NCBI RefSeq assembly: GCF_007341385.1
Contig: NZ_VJYD01000007.1
Span: 172,147 to 236,146 of the forward strand
From: Flavobacterium daemonense
GTDB taxonomy: Bacteria > Bacteroidota > Bacteroidia > Flavobacteriales > Flavobacteriaceae
Length of the DNA: 64,000 nt
Reading direction: 5' to 3'
Positions 9,275 through 17,696 of this stretch are shown in pieces; the stretch's first letter is position 1; every line of letters begins with the position of its first letter. The notes under the pieces were generated by a model. It did not search any database. It worked only from the letters and a program-made list of their open reading frames with translations, and was not told the origin of the DNA. Made by a program: the position numbers and the translations under genes.

Positions 9275-11419
9275 TTATTTCACAACCGTCAATTCGTCAA
9301 TAATGTTTTTAGCTCCAGCATATTTGTCAATAATCCAAAGAACGTAACGAATATCAACGTTGATTGTTCTTTGCAATTTAGAATCAAAAATAACATCTCC
9401 AGCCATAGCTTCGATGTTTCCGTCAAAAGCAATACCGATTAATTCTCCTTTTCCGTTAAGAACCGGTGAACCAGAATTTCCTCCTGTGATATCATTATCA
9501 GTCAAGAAATTTATTGGCATATATCCTGCTTTATCAGCATATTGTCCGTAATCTTTTTTCTTGTTCAACTCTAACAGGCGAGCTGGCAAATCAAATTCCT
9601 GATCTCCCGCTTTGTATTTTTTTACCATACTAGCCATATCTGTGTAATTGTTGATTTTTGCATCATTTCGAGGATCTGTAGGCAACGCACGAACTTTTCC
9701 GTAAGTCAATCTTAAAGTCGAGTTTGCATCTGGATATTTGATAGCGTTCAATTTTGACTCTCTCAAACCTTCAACTAATTTGCGGTAAGCAATTGCAAAA
9801 CCGTCATCAGCTTTTGCCTGATCATCTGTTTTAGCTCTATATTTCGTCACCAAATCATTAGAAATAATATAAAGCGGATCATGAACAATTGCTAAAGGTT
9901 TTGGATCAGCCAAAAATGCCAATACTTTTTCTTTATTTGTAAAATAGCTGATTTCAGTTGCTTTTGCTACATCTGCAGTAAAATCGCCATTATTAGCAGC
10001 TTTCATTTTTGCGATTTCTGGAGCAAGTCCGTATTCACCAGCTTTAGCCGCATACAAATTCAACTGTGCAGTCAAAACATCTTTTTCTAAAGGTGCATAA
10101 AAATCACCATAAATATTATCAACTAAAGCATTGATCTTTGGTAATAATTCAGCTCTTTTAGCATCATTTTCTTTATAGTAAGCAATTAATGCATTTCCAA
10201 GATTTGCTGGAGCAGCCGCATAACTTGATGTACGTAAAACTTGTGACAAATAATTATCGTGACGCGCTTTTAAATTCGTTTCTCTATAATAATCATTAAT
10301 AGTCGGGATTACATTTTCATATTTATCTTTATTGGCAGGTTTGCTTGCCCACTCATAAAATTTATCTTCCTGTTCTGCTTTTGCATTTGCAGTTCCTGCT
10401 TTTGTCAAGGCATCAATCATACCTTGACGGTTTTTCCAGTAATTTGCAGTCGAAGCATATTTAGAAGCGTACTGTAAACGCACAGTTGCATCTTTATCCA
10501 TATACTTTTTCATTACGTCCATTCCTGTCTTAGCACCTTCAACCCACGCAGGATAAGCGTAATTCACATTTTGTTCAATTCCTCCAGCCGGCATCCAACG
10601 GTTTGTTCTTCCAGGATAACCAAGAATCATTGCAAAATCATTTTCTTTTACACCTTTAATGCTAACAGGTAAATAATGTTTTGGTTGCAACGGCACATTG
10701 TCTTTTGAATAAGCCGCTGGATTTCCATCTTTATCAGCATAAACTCTGAACATTGAAAAATCTCCCGTTTGACGAGGCCATTCCCAGTTGTCAGTATCGC
10801 CACCAAATTTACCAACACTTTCTGGCGGTGTCCCTACTAAACGAACATCTGTATAATCTTGGTAAACAAAATAATAATATTCGTTTCCTTGAAAAAAAGG
10901 ACGAACAGAAACAGTATATTTTCCGTTTTCGCTGTTTTCTTTTTCGATTAAACTGATTTCTTGTTGAATGATTTTATTTCTTTCTGTTTCCGTCATTTGA
11001 TCATTTACTTTTGACAAGATTCTTTTAGAAACGTCATCCATACGAACAAAGAAACGCACATATAAAGATTTTGGTTTCATTTCCTGACTACGATCTTTAG
11101 CCCAGAAACCATCTTTTAAATAATTCTGCTCTGCAGTAGAAAGTTCTGCAATTGCACTATATCCACAGTGGTGATTTGTAAGAACCAAACTAGTATTTGA
11201 CACAATTTCAGCAGTACAACCTCCATTAAACTGCACAACAGCATCTTTTAAACTGTGATGATTAATACTGTAAATTTCTTCGGCAGTTAATTGAAGTCCC
11301 ATTTTCTCCATATCTCTATGGTTCAATCGCTCGATAAACATCAAAAACCACATTCCTTCGTCAGCTCTTACCGGAAAAGCCATCAAGCACATGGTCAAGA
11401 ATAAAACTATTTTTTTCAT
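9275..11419 (-). CDS. S46 family dipeptidyl peptidase (DPP7-like)
   Basis: 714 residues with a signal peptide ending near FPVRA and the mature start DEGMW that is typical of S46. The catalytic triad is visible: His in LTNHHCGY, Asp in GGDTDNWEWPRQTGDF, and Ser in ITGGNSGSP. These periplasmic enzymes release dipeptides from oligopeptides in asaccharolytic Bacteroidetes. The residue 18 positions after the catalytic serine, which sets P1 preference, reads Gly (FDGN), as in DPP7 (hydrophobic P1). DPP11 has Arg there. The subfamily assignment rests on that single position as I remember it. Convergent with the alpha-2-macroglobulin gene. Confidence 0.92.
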   Translation of the reverse strand: MKKIVLFLTMCLMAFPVRADEGMWFLMFIERLNHRDMEKMGLQLTAEEIYSINHHSLKDAVVQFNGGCTAEIVSNTSLVLTNHHCGYSAIAELSTAEQNYLKDGFWAKDRSQEMKPKSLYVRFFVRMDDVSKRILSKVNDQMTETERNKIIQQEISLIEKENSENGKYTVSVRPFFQGNEYYYFVYQDYTDVRLVGTPPESVGKFGGDTDNWEWPRQTGDFSMFRVYADKDGNPAAYSKDNVPLQPKHYLPVSIKGVKENDFAMILGYPGRTNRWMPAGGIEQNVNYAYPAWVEGAKTGMDVMKKYMDKDATVRLQYASKYASTANYWKNRQGMIDALTKAGTANAKAEQEDKFYEWASKPANKDKYENVIPTINDYYRETNLKARHDNYLSQVLRTSSYAAAPANLGNALIAYYKENDAKRAELLPKINALVDNIYGDFYAPLEKDVLTAQLNLYAAKAGEYGLAPEIAKMKAANNGDFTADVAKATEISYFTNKEKVLAFLADPKPLAIVHDPLYIISNDLVTKYRAKTDDQAKADDGFAIAYRKLVEGLRESKLNAIKYPDANSTLRLTYGKVRALPTDPRNDAKINNYTDMASMVKKYKAGDQEFDLPARLLELNKKKDYGQYADKAGYMPINFLTDNDITGGNSGSPVLNGKGELIGIAFDGNIEAMAGDVIFDSKLQRTINVDIRYVLWIIDKYAGAKNIIDELTVVK

Positions 11420-11700
11420 GTTATTTTATTTAAGTGATGCGAATATAACTCATTTTCGCAAAAAAAAAGAAACGAAGACTCAAAAAACGAAACGATACAA
11501 ATCAAATAATCTTGAATTTTGAGAAATTCATAATTTTTAAAAAATGAGTTATCATTAAATTTTGTTGCGTAAACAAATCAAAAACAATTAAAAATCTAAA
11601 CTAAAAAGGTTTTAAAAACTAAAATGTGTTTTATTTTGTAAAAATAAACTTTCATTACTAAATTTTATACATAATTTATTTCTTACAAAATATTTTAATT

Positions 11701-11708
11701 TAAATTTG
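11701..11708 (+). promoter_or_regulatory. Bacteroidetes -7 element (TAAATTTG)
   Basis: TAAATTTG matches TAnnTTTG and lies 23 bp before the ATG of the small barrel gene. No clear TTG is seen at the expected -33 distance. The rest of the 312-bp divergent gap (11420-11731) is AT-rich; nothing else was recognised in it. Confidence 0.6.
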
Positions 11709-11731
11709 CCACTCAATTAAATAAATCAAAA

Positions 11732-12262
11732 ATGAAAAAATTATTAGTAGCGGCTGTAATATTAATTACGTCTATTGCAAGTGCGCAAAAAAACTCAATT
11801 TTATTAGGTGGAAATGTGGGATTCTCGTCAGAGAAAATTGGTGATTCAAAACTTGAAAATTTTGAATTCTCTCCAAAAGTTGGTTATCAATTTGCTGACA
11901 ATTGGACAACAGGTGTTGAAGGTTCAATCATGAACATAAAAAATAACGGATCTGACACAACTGAAAAATACAAAATTGGCGGTTTTGTACGTTACACTGT
12001 GCCTCTTTCAGATTTGTTTTCTGTCTTTGGAGATCTAAGCGCTGGATACCAATCTACCAACTTGAATGATGCAAAAGGCATGTATGCTAATTTGACTCCT
12101 GCATTATTCATAAACATGAAAAAAGGTTTTGGGTTAAATTTCTCTATTGGAGGAATAAACTATGATAATCTTGATGGTAAAAATGATCCCAGACAAGAAC
12201 GTTTCGGTTTTGATTTTGGCAAAACTTTGAAAATCGGAATTTCAAAAAACTTCGGACTTTAA
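11732..12262 (+). CDS. small outer-membrane beta-barrel protein
   Basis: 176 residues with a signal peptide (MKKLLVAAVILITSIASAQ). The rest is a series of alternating amphipathic strands such as NSILLGGNVGFSS, FSPKVGYQFADNWTTGVEG and YKIGGFVRYTVPLSDLFSVFGDLSAGYQ. It ends in a strand with a terminal aromatic/leucine (KIGISKNFGL), as expected for an 8-stranded OmpA/OmpX-like barrel. No periplasmic domain is present. Function is unknown. It is a monocistronic gene followed by a strong hairpin. Confidence 0.8.
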   Translation: MKKLLVAAVILITSIASAQKNSILLGGNVGFSSEKIGDSKLENFEFSPKVGYQFADNWTTGVEGSIMNIKNNGSDTTEKYKIGGFVRYTVPLSDLFSVFGDLSAGYQSTNLNDAKGMYANLTPALFINMKKGFGLNFSIGGINYDNLDGKNDPRQERFGFDFGKTLKIGISKNFGL

Positions 12263-12320
12263 TTTTAGAATGTACTAAAAGCTAAAATCCACTTCACTTT
12301 TTGTAATCTGCACAAAAAGA

Positions 12321-12352
12321 AAAAAACCGACAATTGTTATTGTCGGGTTTTA
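12321..12352. terminator. rho-independent terminator hairpin
   Basis: AAAACCGACAA / TTGTCGGGTTTT stem with a short loop. It lies between the convergent barrel gene and obg and can serve both. Confidence 0.8.
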
Positions 12353-12375
12353 AATTTTATAACTGTTATGAGATT

Positions 12376-13377
12376 TTACTCATTAAGCATTTTCCAAAGT
12401 TTATCTTTCAAATCCGTCAAACCTTGTTGTGCGACAGATGAAATAAACATATACGGAACATCTTTAAATGAGACATCCAATTCTGCTTTTAGCTCGGCTT
12501 TTAATTCATCATCCAGCATATCACATTTTGAGATTACCAAAAGACGTTCTTTATCCAGCATCTCAGGATTATATTTCGTCAATTCGTTTACTAAAATATC
12601 ATATTCAGCTTTAATGTCTGGCGTATCTACAGGAACTAAAAACAACAGAGTTGAATTACGCTCAATATGACGCAAGAAATAATGTCCTAAACCTTTTCCT
12701 TCAGCAGCACCTTCAATAATTCCAGGAATATCAGCAATTACAAAAGATTGAAAATCTCTGTAGGCCACAATACCCAAGTTAGGTTTTAAGGTAGTAAACG
12801 GATAATCTGCAATTTTTGGCTTAGCCGAAGTCAACACAGATAGTAAAGTAGATTTTCCTGCATTTGGGAAACCAACCAAACCAACATCAGCCAGAACTTT
12901 AAGTTCTAGAATGACGTCCATTTCTAATCCAGGCAAACCTGGCTGCGCATAACGAGGCGTTTGGTTTGTAGAACTTCTAAAATGCCAGTTCCCTAAACCA
13001 CCTTTTCCTCCTTTTGCAAGAATCCTTTTTTCTCCGTCTTCCGTAATTTCAAAAAGTGTTTCACCAGTTTCTTTGTCTTTTACAACAGTTCCTAGCGGCA
13101 CTTCAATAATTTTATCATCTCCATCTGCACCTGTACTTCTGTCAGATCCACCGTCTCCACCGTGGCCAGCCTTAATATGGCGCGCAAACTTTAAATGAAA
13201 TAATGTCCAGAGCCCTTTATTTCCAACTAAATACACATGTCCTCCACGGCCTCCATCTCCACCGTCTGGACCTCCTTTTTCAATAAATTTCTCTCTATGT
13301 AAATGCGTAGATCCCTTTCCTCCTTTTCCGGATGAAACAAATATCTTAACGTAATCTACAAAATTTCCTTCTGTCAT
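12376..13377 (-). CDS. obg: Obg/CgtA GTPase
   Basis: 333 residues. The Obg fold fills residues 1-~158 with the typical glycine-rich turns ([23 protein letters not shown]). The G domain follows: G1 [10 protein letters not shown]3 DIPGIIEGA, and G4 reading SKCD instead of NKxD. Obg is a ribosome-associated GTPase for 50S assembly and the stringent response. The protein ends shortly after the G domain, so the OCT extension found in some Gram-positives is absent, as usual in Bacteroidetes. It is the last gene of the minus-strand run hpt-adk-CNNM-obg, with a 142-bp gap upstream. Confidence 0.97.
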   Translation of the reverse strand: MTEGNFVDYVKIFVSSGKGGKGSTHLHREKFIEKGGPDGGDGGRGGHVYLVGNKGLWTLFHLKFARHIKAGHGGDGGSDRSTGADGDDKIIEVPLGTVVKDKETGETLFEITEDGEKRILAKGGKGGLGNWHFRSSTNQTPRYAQPGLPGLEMDVILELKVLADVGLVGFPNAGKSTLLSVLTSAKPKIADYPFTTLKPNLGIVAYRDFQSFVIADIPGIIEGAAEGKGLGHYFLRHIERNSTLLFLVPVDTPDIKAEYDILVNELTKYNPEMLDKERLLVISKCDMLDDELKAELKAELDVSFKDVPYMFISSVAQQGLTDLKDKLWKMLNE

Positions 13378-13390
13378 TTTTCTGAATTTC

Positions 13391-13417
13391 AGATTTTAGA
13401 TTTTAGATTTTAGATTT
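13391..13417. repeat. short tandem repeat of GATTTTA units
   Basis: About four tandem copies of the heptamer GATTTTA between the CNNM gene and obg. The same word appears at 24360-24388 and, inverted, near 33975-33992. These look like recurrent intergenic words of this genome. Confidence 0.7.
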
Positions 13418-13519
13418 CCCTAAACTCTACTTCTAAATTCTATTTTATTTATTTTTCAGTTTCAATTTCAATTTTCAATACAATCCGTGACTGAAAACTG
13501 CGATTGAATACTATTTTTT

Positions 13520-14794
13520 TTATTCCTTAAGCGCTTTTACCAGCACTTTATCAATCTTTACGCCATCCATGTCGATGACTTCTAAAACGAATTTCTGCCA
13601 AATTAGTTTTTCGCCTTCTTTTGGAATATGCGAAAGCTCCGTCATGATCATACCGCTTACAGTATTTACTTCGTAATCATTTGTGAGTTCGTCTAATTCA
13701 AAATACGTCAAAAAGTCGTGTAATGAATAATGTCCGTCAACAAGCCAAGTACCATCTTCTCTCTCTATAAGCTGAAACTCATCTTTGTAAAACTCAGATG
13801 CATCACCCACTAAAGCTTCCAAAATATCATTCAACGTAATCATACCTTGAAAAACTCCGTATTCATCTGAAACCAAAGCGTAGTGAACTCCTGTTTTTTT
13901 GAAATTTTCCAACGCTTTATAAGCCGTTGTTTGTTCCATCAAATAAGGTGCTTCTGCCACAATTGCGGCCAAATCAAAATTATCATTTTCAATATGGGCA
14001 AAAATATTTTTTAAGGTTACAACACCTACAATATCATCGTAATTATCTTTGTAAACTGGATAAACAGTATGTAGATCCTGGACAATTAATTCTTTAATTT
14101 TTGATTTATCTTCTTTTAAAGGAAGCATATCTACCGATTTGCGGTGTGTCATTAACGAACTTACTTTTCTATCTCCAATATGAAAAACGCGTTCTACAAT
14201 ATCTTGTTCAATTTCCTGAACCTCGCCAACTTCTGTTCCTTCTTTTATAATTGCTTTAATTTCTTCTTCGGTGACTTTTCCGTCAGCGGTTGGTTTTATT
14301 TGAAGAATATTCAGCAAAAAATCTGTCGAAGATGTCAAAAGCCAAATAAAGGGCGCTGTAATAATCGAAATTATTTTCATTGGCATTGCCAACATTTTTG
14401 CAATTGCTTCTGGATAATTTAATCCAATTCGTTTTGGGAGCAATTCTCCTAAAACCAATGAGAAAAAAGTCAGAACAACAACAACAATTCCTACCGCAAT
14501 TGAATGCGCATAAGGTTTTAAAACTGCAATTCCAGAAATAAAACTCTCTACATCTATTGTAATTTTATCACCACTGTAAATACCCGTCAAAATTCCGATT
14601 AAGGTAATTCCGATTTGTACAGTCGATAAAAATTTATTTGGAGAATTAGCAAGATCCAGCGCAATTTTAGCTCCTTTGTTTCCTTTTTTCGCTGCTGTTT
14701 CAAGTCTATTTTTTCGTGCTGAAATCAATGCGATTTCTGACATCGAGAAAACTCCGTTTAATAGTATTAGAAAAAATATTATTAGTATTTCCAT
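13520..14794 (-). CDS. CNNM/HlyC-CorC type membrane protein (DUF21, CBS pair, CorC_HlyC)
   Basis: 424 residues. The N-terminal DUF21/CNNM domain has an initial hydrophobic helix (MEILIIFFLILLNGVFSMSE) and three further membrane segments up to about residue 160. A tandem CBS pair follows (ERVFHIGDRKVSSLMTHR to the ILEAL region), and a C-terminal CorC_HlyC domain (WLVDGHYSLHDF onward). Family members are implicated in Mg2+ or Co2+ efflux; 'hemolysin' is a historical label. Its place between adk and obg is a syntenic arrangement and probably not a functional link. Confidence 0.9.
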   Translation of the reverse strand: MEILIIFFLILLNGVFSMSEIALISARKNRLETAAKKGNKGAKIALDLANSPNKFLSTVQIGITLIGILTGIYSGDKITIDVESFISGIAVLKPYAHSIAVGIVVVVLTFFSLVLGELLPKRIGLNYPEAIAKMLAMPMKIISIITAPFIWLLTSSTDFLLNILQIKPTADGKVTEEEIKAIIKEGTEVGEVQEIEQDIVERVFHIGDRKVSSLMTHRKSVDMLPLKEDKSKIKELIVQDLHTVYPVYKDNYDDIVGVVTLKNIFAHIENDNFDLAAIVAEAPYLMEQTTAYKALENFKKTGVHYALVSDEYGVFQGMITLNDILEALVGDASEFYKDEFQLIEREDGTWLVDGHYSLHDFLTYFELDELTNDYEVNTVSGMIMTELSHIPKEGEKLIWQKFVLEVIDMDGVKIDKVLVKALKE

Positions 14795-14798
14795 TTTT

Positions 14799-14883
14799 AA
14801 GTTTAAAGTTAAAAGCCAAAAGTTAAATGTTTTTCAGAACTTATTTCAAACTTCCTCCAAACATTTAACTTTTAACTTCAAAC
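14799..14883. repeat. intergenic inverted repeat (AAGTTAAAAG type)
   Basis: The left arm contains AAGTTAAAAG and AAAAGTTAAATGTTT (14806-14832). The right arm reads AAACATTTAACTTTTAACTT (14859-14878). It fills most of the gap between adk and the CNNM gene and could act as an intercistronic hairpin. Confidence 0.7.
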
Positions 14884-14890
14884 AGGTTTT

Positions 14891-15463
14891 TTACAAATTA
14901 TCAATAACTGATGTCAATCTTTCTGTAATTTGTTCAATTGTTCCAATACCGTCAACAGCATGAAACTTGCCTTGCTCTTTATAATATCCAATTAATGGAG
15001 CTGTTTTTTCATTGTATTCCTGATATCTCACACGAATTTTTTCTTCGTCTTGGTCATCAGCTCTTCCGCTTGTTTTTCCTCTTTCAAGCAAACGTTTTAC
15101 CAAAATTTCATCATCAGCCTCTAAAGCAATTGTAGCTGTAACGCTAGAACCAATTGTTGGCAAAAATTTATCTAAAGCCTCAGCTTGGTTGATTGTTCTT
15201 GGGTAACCGTCAAACAAAAATCCTGCTGTATCAGGGTGTTTTTTTACTTCATCAATTAACATTGCAGTTGTTACTTCGCACGGAACTAATTCTCCGTTGT
15301 CCATAAAAACTCTTGCTTTTTTTCCTAGTTCAGTATCATTTTTTAAATTGAAACGAAAAATATCTCCTGTTGAAAGGTGCGTTAAATTGTATTTTTCTTT
15401 TAAAAATTCTGCCTGAGTTCCTTTTCCTGCACCAGGCTTTCCAAATAAAACGATGTTAATCAT
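14891..15463 (-). CDS. adk: adenylate kinase
   Basis: 190 residues, the short form without the inserted zinc/LID extension. It has P-loop GKPGAGKGTQ at residues 8-17, the AMP-binding segment LSTGDIFR, the FDGYPRT motif, and the short LID region GRADDQDEEKIRVR. It catalyses ATP + AMP = 2 ADP in the cytosol. Located 74 bp downstream of hpt, which fits a purine-salvage operon. Confidence 0.97.
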   Translation of the reverse strand: MINIVLFGKPGAGKGTQAEFLKEKYNLTHLSTGDIFRFNLKNDTELGKKARVFMDNGELVPCEVTTAMLIDEVKKHPDTAGFLFDGYPRTINQAEALDKFLPTIGSSVTATIALEADDEILVKRLLERGKTSGRADDQDEEKIRVRYQEYNEKTAPLIGYYKEQGKFHAVDGIGTIEQITERLTSVIDNL

Positions 15464-15537
15464 AATGACTGTTAGTGTTGCGACTTCTTACTTTTTAAGA
15501 AGTTTAAAATGAATATATAGTTGTGTTTGTTTTTAAA

Positions 15538-16068
15538 TTATTCAGCTAGTTTATAAATCTCTGTCAGGTTTCGGCCAAGACCGTCGTAGTCTAATCCGTA
15601 ACCAACGATAAATTTATTCGGGATTCTGATTCCGATATAATCTATTTTAATATCTTTTTTATAGGCTTCTGGCTTAAAGAACAATGTTGCAATTTTAAAA
15701 TGCTTTACATTTCGTTCTTTAAATAAATGCTTTAATTCTTCGATTGTATTTCCGGTATCAATAATATCTTCCAGAATTACAACGGTTCTGCCTGTTAGAT
15801 CTTGATTGATTCCTATTAATTCTTTAACCGAATTTGTGCTTTCAGTTCCCTCATACGATGCCATTTTTATAAATGAAACCTCGCATGGTTTTTTATATTT
15901 TTTCAAAAAATCGGAAACAACCATAAATGCTCCGTTCAAAACTCCAATAAAAATAGGAGTATCATCTCCAAAATCGTCTTCTACCTGAGCCGCCAATTTG
16001 GTTAAAGCAAAATCAATTTCTTTAGCCGAAATAAACGGAACAAATTGTTTATCGTGAAGTTGTATCAT
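15538..16068 (-). CDS. hpt: hypoxanthine phosphoribosyltransferase
   Basis: 176 residues. The PRPP-binding motif is VVILEDIIDTGNTI, and further family motifs are PIFIGVLNGAFMVVSDF and FIVGYGLDYDGLGRNL near the C-terminus. It converts hypoxanthine/guanine plus PRPP into IMP/GMP. It is the first gene of the minus-strand run leading to adk, the CNNM gene and obg. Confidence 0.96.
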   Translation of the reverse strand: MIQLHDKQFVPFISAKEIDFALTKLAAQVEDDFGDDTPIFIGVLNGAFMVVSDFLKKYKKPCEVSFIKMASYEGTESTNSVKELIGINQDLTGRTVVILEDIIDTGNTIEELKHLFKERNVKHFKIATLFFKPEAYKKDIKIDYIGIRIPNKFIVGYGLDYDGLGRNLTEIYKLAE

Positions 16069-16236
16069 TATTTTTTAAATTTAAAATAATGGACAAAGAT
16101 ACAGAATTACAACTTAACTGTAAGTATCAAAATAAATTGTCTAGGTATTTTTTACATATATTAAGCATCTCTTTTCGAAAAAAATCTTTTTAATTTTATT
16201 AAATTGAGGCCTTTTAAAACTTTAAAACAAATCTCC

Positions 16237-17508
16237 ATGAAAACCACAATACAAATCTTTTCGGCTTTCCTGATCTTAACAGCATGTCAAGGACAAGTAA
16301 CAAAAGAAGAAAAAGAAGCTTTAGCAAAACAACCTGCAAATATTGTAAAAACTGCGATAGGCGACTTAACGCTACCGCCACCTTATGCAACCGAATCAAA
16401 AACAAAAAACAGCAAAGTTATTGGCTGGCCGGAAGGAAAAACGCCAATTGCGCCCGCAGGCTTTACAGTTACAAAATTTGCTGACGGATTCAGTAATCCA
16501 CGTTGGTCTTATATAGGTCCAAACAACGATATTTTTGTTGTTGAAAGCGGAACAAGAACGAGTAAAAACCAAATTATAATTTTACGCGATAAAGACAAAG
16601 ACGGAACTTATGAAACTCGCGAAATTTTTTTAGCAGGTCTTAACCGTCCTTTAGGAATGCTGATTCTTAAAGACTTTTTTTATGTTGCAAATACCGACGG
16701 TCTTTACCGTTATCCTTATAAAAATGCACCTTTAAAATTAGAAACTCAGGGAACAAAAATTGTTGAGCTCCCAGCCGGCGGATACAATAACCACTGGACG
16801 AGAAGTTTACTTGCTAATCCTGAAGGAACAAAAATTTATATTGGTGTAGGATCAGGAAGCAATGTTGGTGAAAACGGAATGGATAAAGAAATTCGTCGTG
16901 CCGCCATTTTAGAAATTAATCCTGATGGAACAGGCGAAAAAATTTATGCTGACGGACTTAGAAACCCAATGGGAATGGATTGGAATCCTGCGAACAGAAA
17001 AGAACTTTGGACTGCAGTAAATGAAAGAGATGAACTTGGCGACGACTTAGTTCCAGATTATATTACCAGTGTAAAAAGAGGCGGTTTTTACGGATGGCCT
17101 TATTCTTATTTTGGAAGTATTCCTGATCCGAGATTGAAAGCTCAACATAAAGATTTGGTTAAAAAAGCTATCGTTCCAGATGTTCCAGTTGGTCCTCATA
17201 CTGCTTCTCTTGGATTGGCATTTTATACAAAAGATGCATTTCCAGCGAAATATAAAAACGGTGCTTTTGTTGGTCAGCATGGTTCTTGGAACCGTTCTAA
17301 AATTTCAGGTTATAAAGTTTTATTCGTTCCTTTTAAAGACGGAAAACCTTCAGGACAACCGGAAGATTTTTTAACTGGATTTATTTCTGATAATGATAAA
17401 GCCGAAGTTTACGGTCGCCCAGTTGCAGTTACGGTGATGAATGATGGATCGCTTTTAGTAAATGATGATAGCGGGAATACAATTTGGAAAGTTACTGCGA
17501 ATAAGTAA
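16237..17508 (+). CDS. PQQ-dependent sugar/sorbosone dehydrogenase-like lipoprotein
   Basis: 423 residues from the ATG at 16237. A TTG 33 bp upstream is in frame, but the ATG begins a perfect lipoprotein signal (lipobox LTAC, Cys at residue ~17), so I choose the ATG. The body is a soluble-GDH-type six-bladed propeller with NPRWSYIGPNNDIFVVES, RDKDKDGTYE, the conserved GLRNPMGMDWNP, GQHGSWNRS, and a C-terminal blade VAVTVMNDGSLLVNDD. Such proteins oxidise aldoses or related compounds in the periplasm. The actual substrate cannot be read from sequence. Transcribed alone. Confidence 0.88.
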   Translation: MKTTIQIFSAFLILTACQGQVTKEEKEALAKQPANIVKTAIGDLTLPPPYATESKTKNSKVIGWPEGKTPIAPAGFTVTKFADGFSNPRWSYIGPNNDIFVVESGTRTSKNQIIILRDKDKDGTYETREIFLAGLNRPLGMLILKDFFYVANTDGLYRYPYKNAPLKLETQGTKIVELPAGGYNNHWTRSLLANPEGTKIYIGVGSGSNVGENGMDKEIRRAAILEINPDGTGEKIYADGLRNPMGMDWNPANRKELWTAVNERDELGDDLVPDYITSVKRGGFYGWPYSYFGSIPDPRLKAQHKDLVKKAIVPDVPVGPHTASLGLAFYTKDAFPAKYKNGAFVGQHGSWNRSKISGYKVLFVPFKDGKPSGQPEDFLTGFISDNDKAEVYGRPVAVTVMNDGSLLVNDDSGNTIWKVTANK

Positions 17509-17530
17509 ATTCCAAATACAAATATTTATA

Positions 17531-17667
17531 AACACATAGAAACATAGGTTTTTGTTTTGTAGAATAAAGATTGAAAAGAAAACTCGTTTTCACACATAGA
17601 TACTATGTGAATTTAAAATAAGTGAAACGCCTTTTTTACCTCAAACAATACTATGCTTCTATGTGTT
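17531..17667. repeat. inverted repeat with AACACATAGAAACATAG arms
   Basis: The arms AACACATAGAAACATAG (17531-17547) and CTATGCTTCTATGTGTT (17651-17667) are complementary with one mismatch. A second small hairpin CACATAGATACTATGTG lies between them (17592-17608). The element fills most of the gap between the PQQ enzyme and the TonB receptor gene. Confidence 0.8.
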
Positions 17668-17696
17668 AAAACATTCGCCCTTAATTTCACTCCCTT

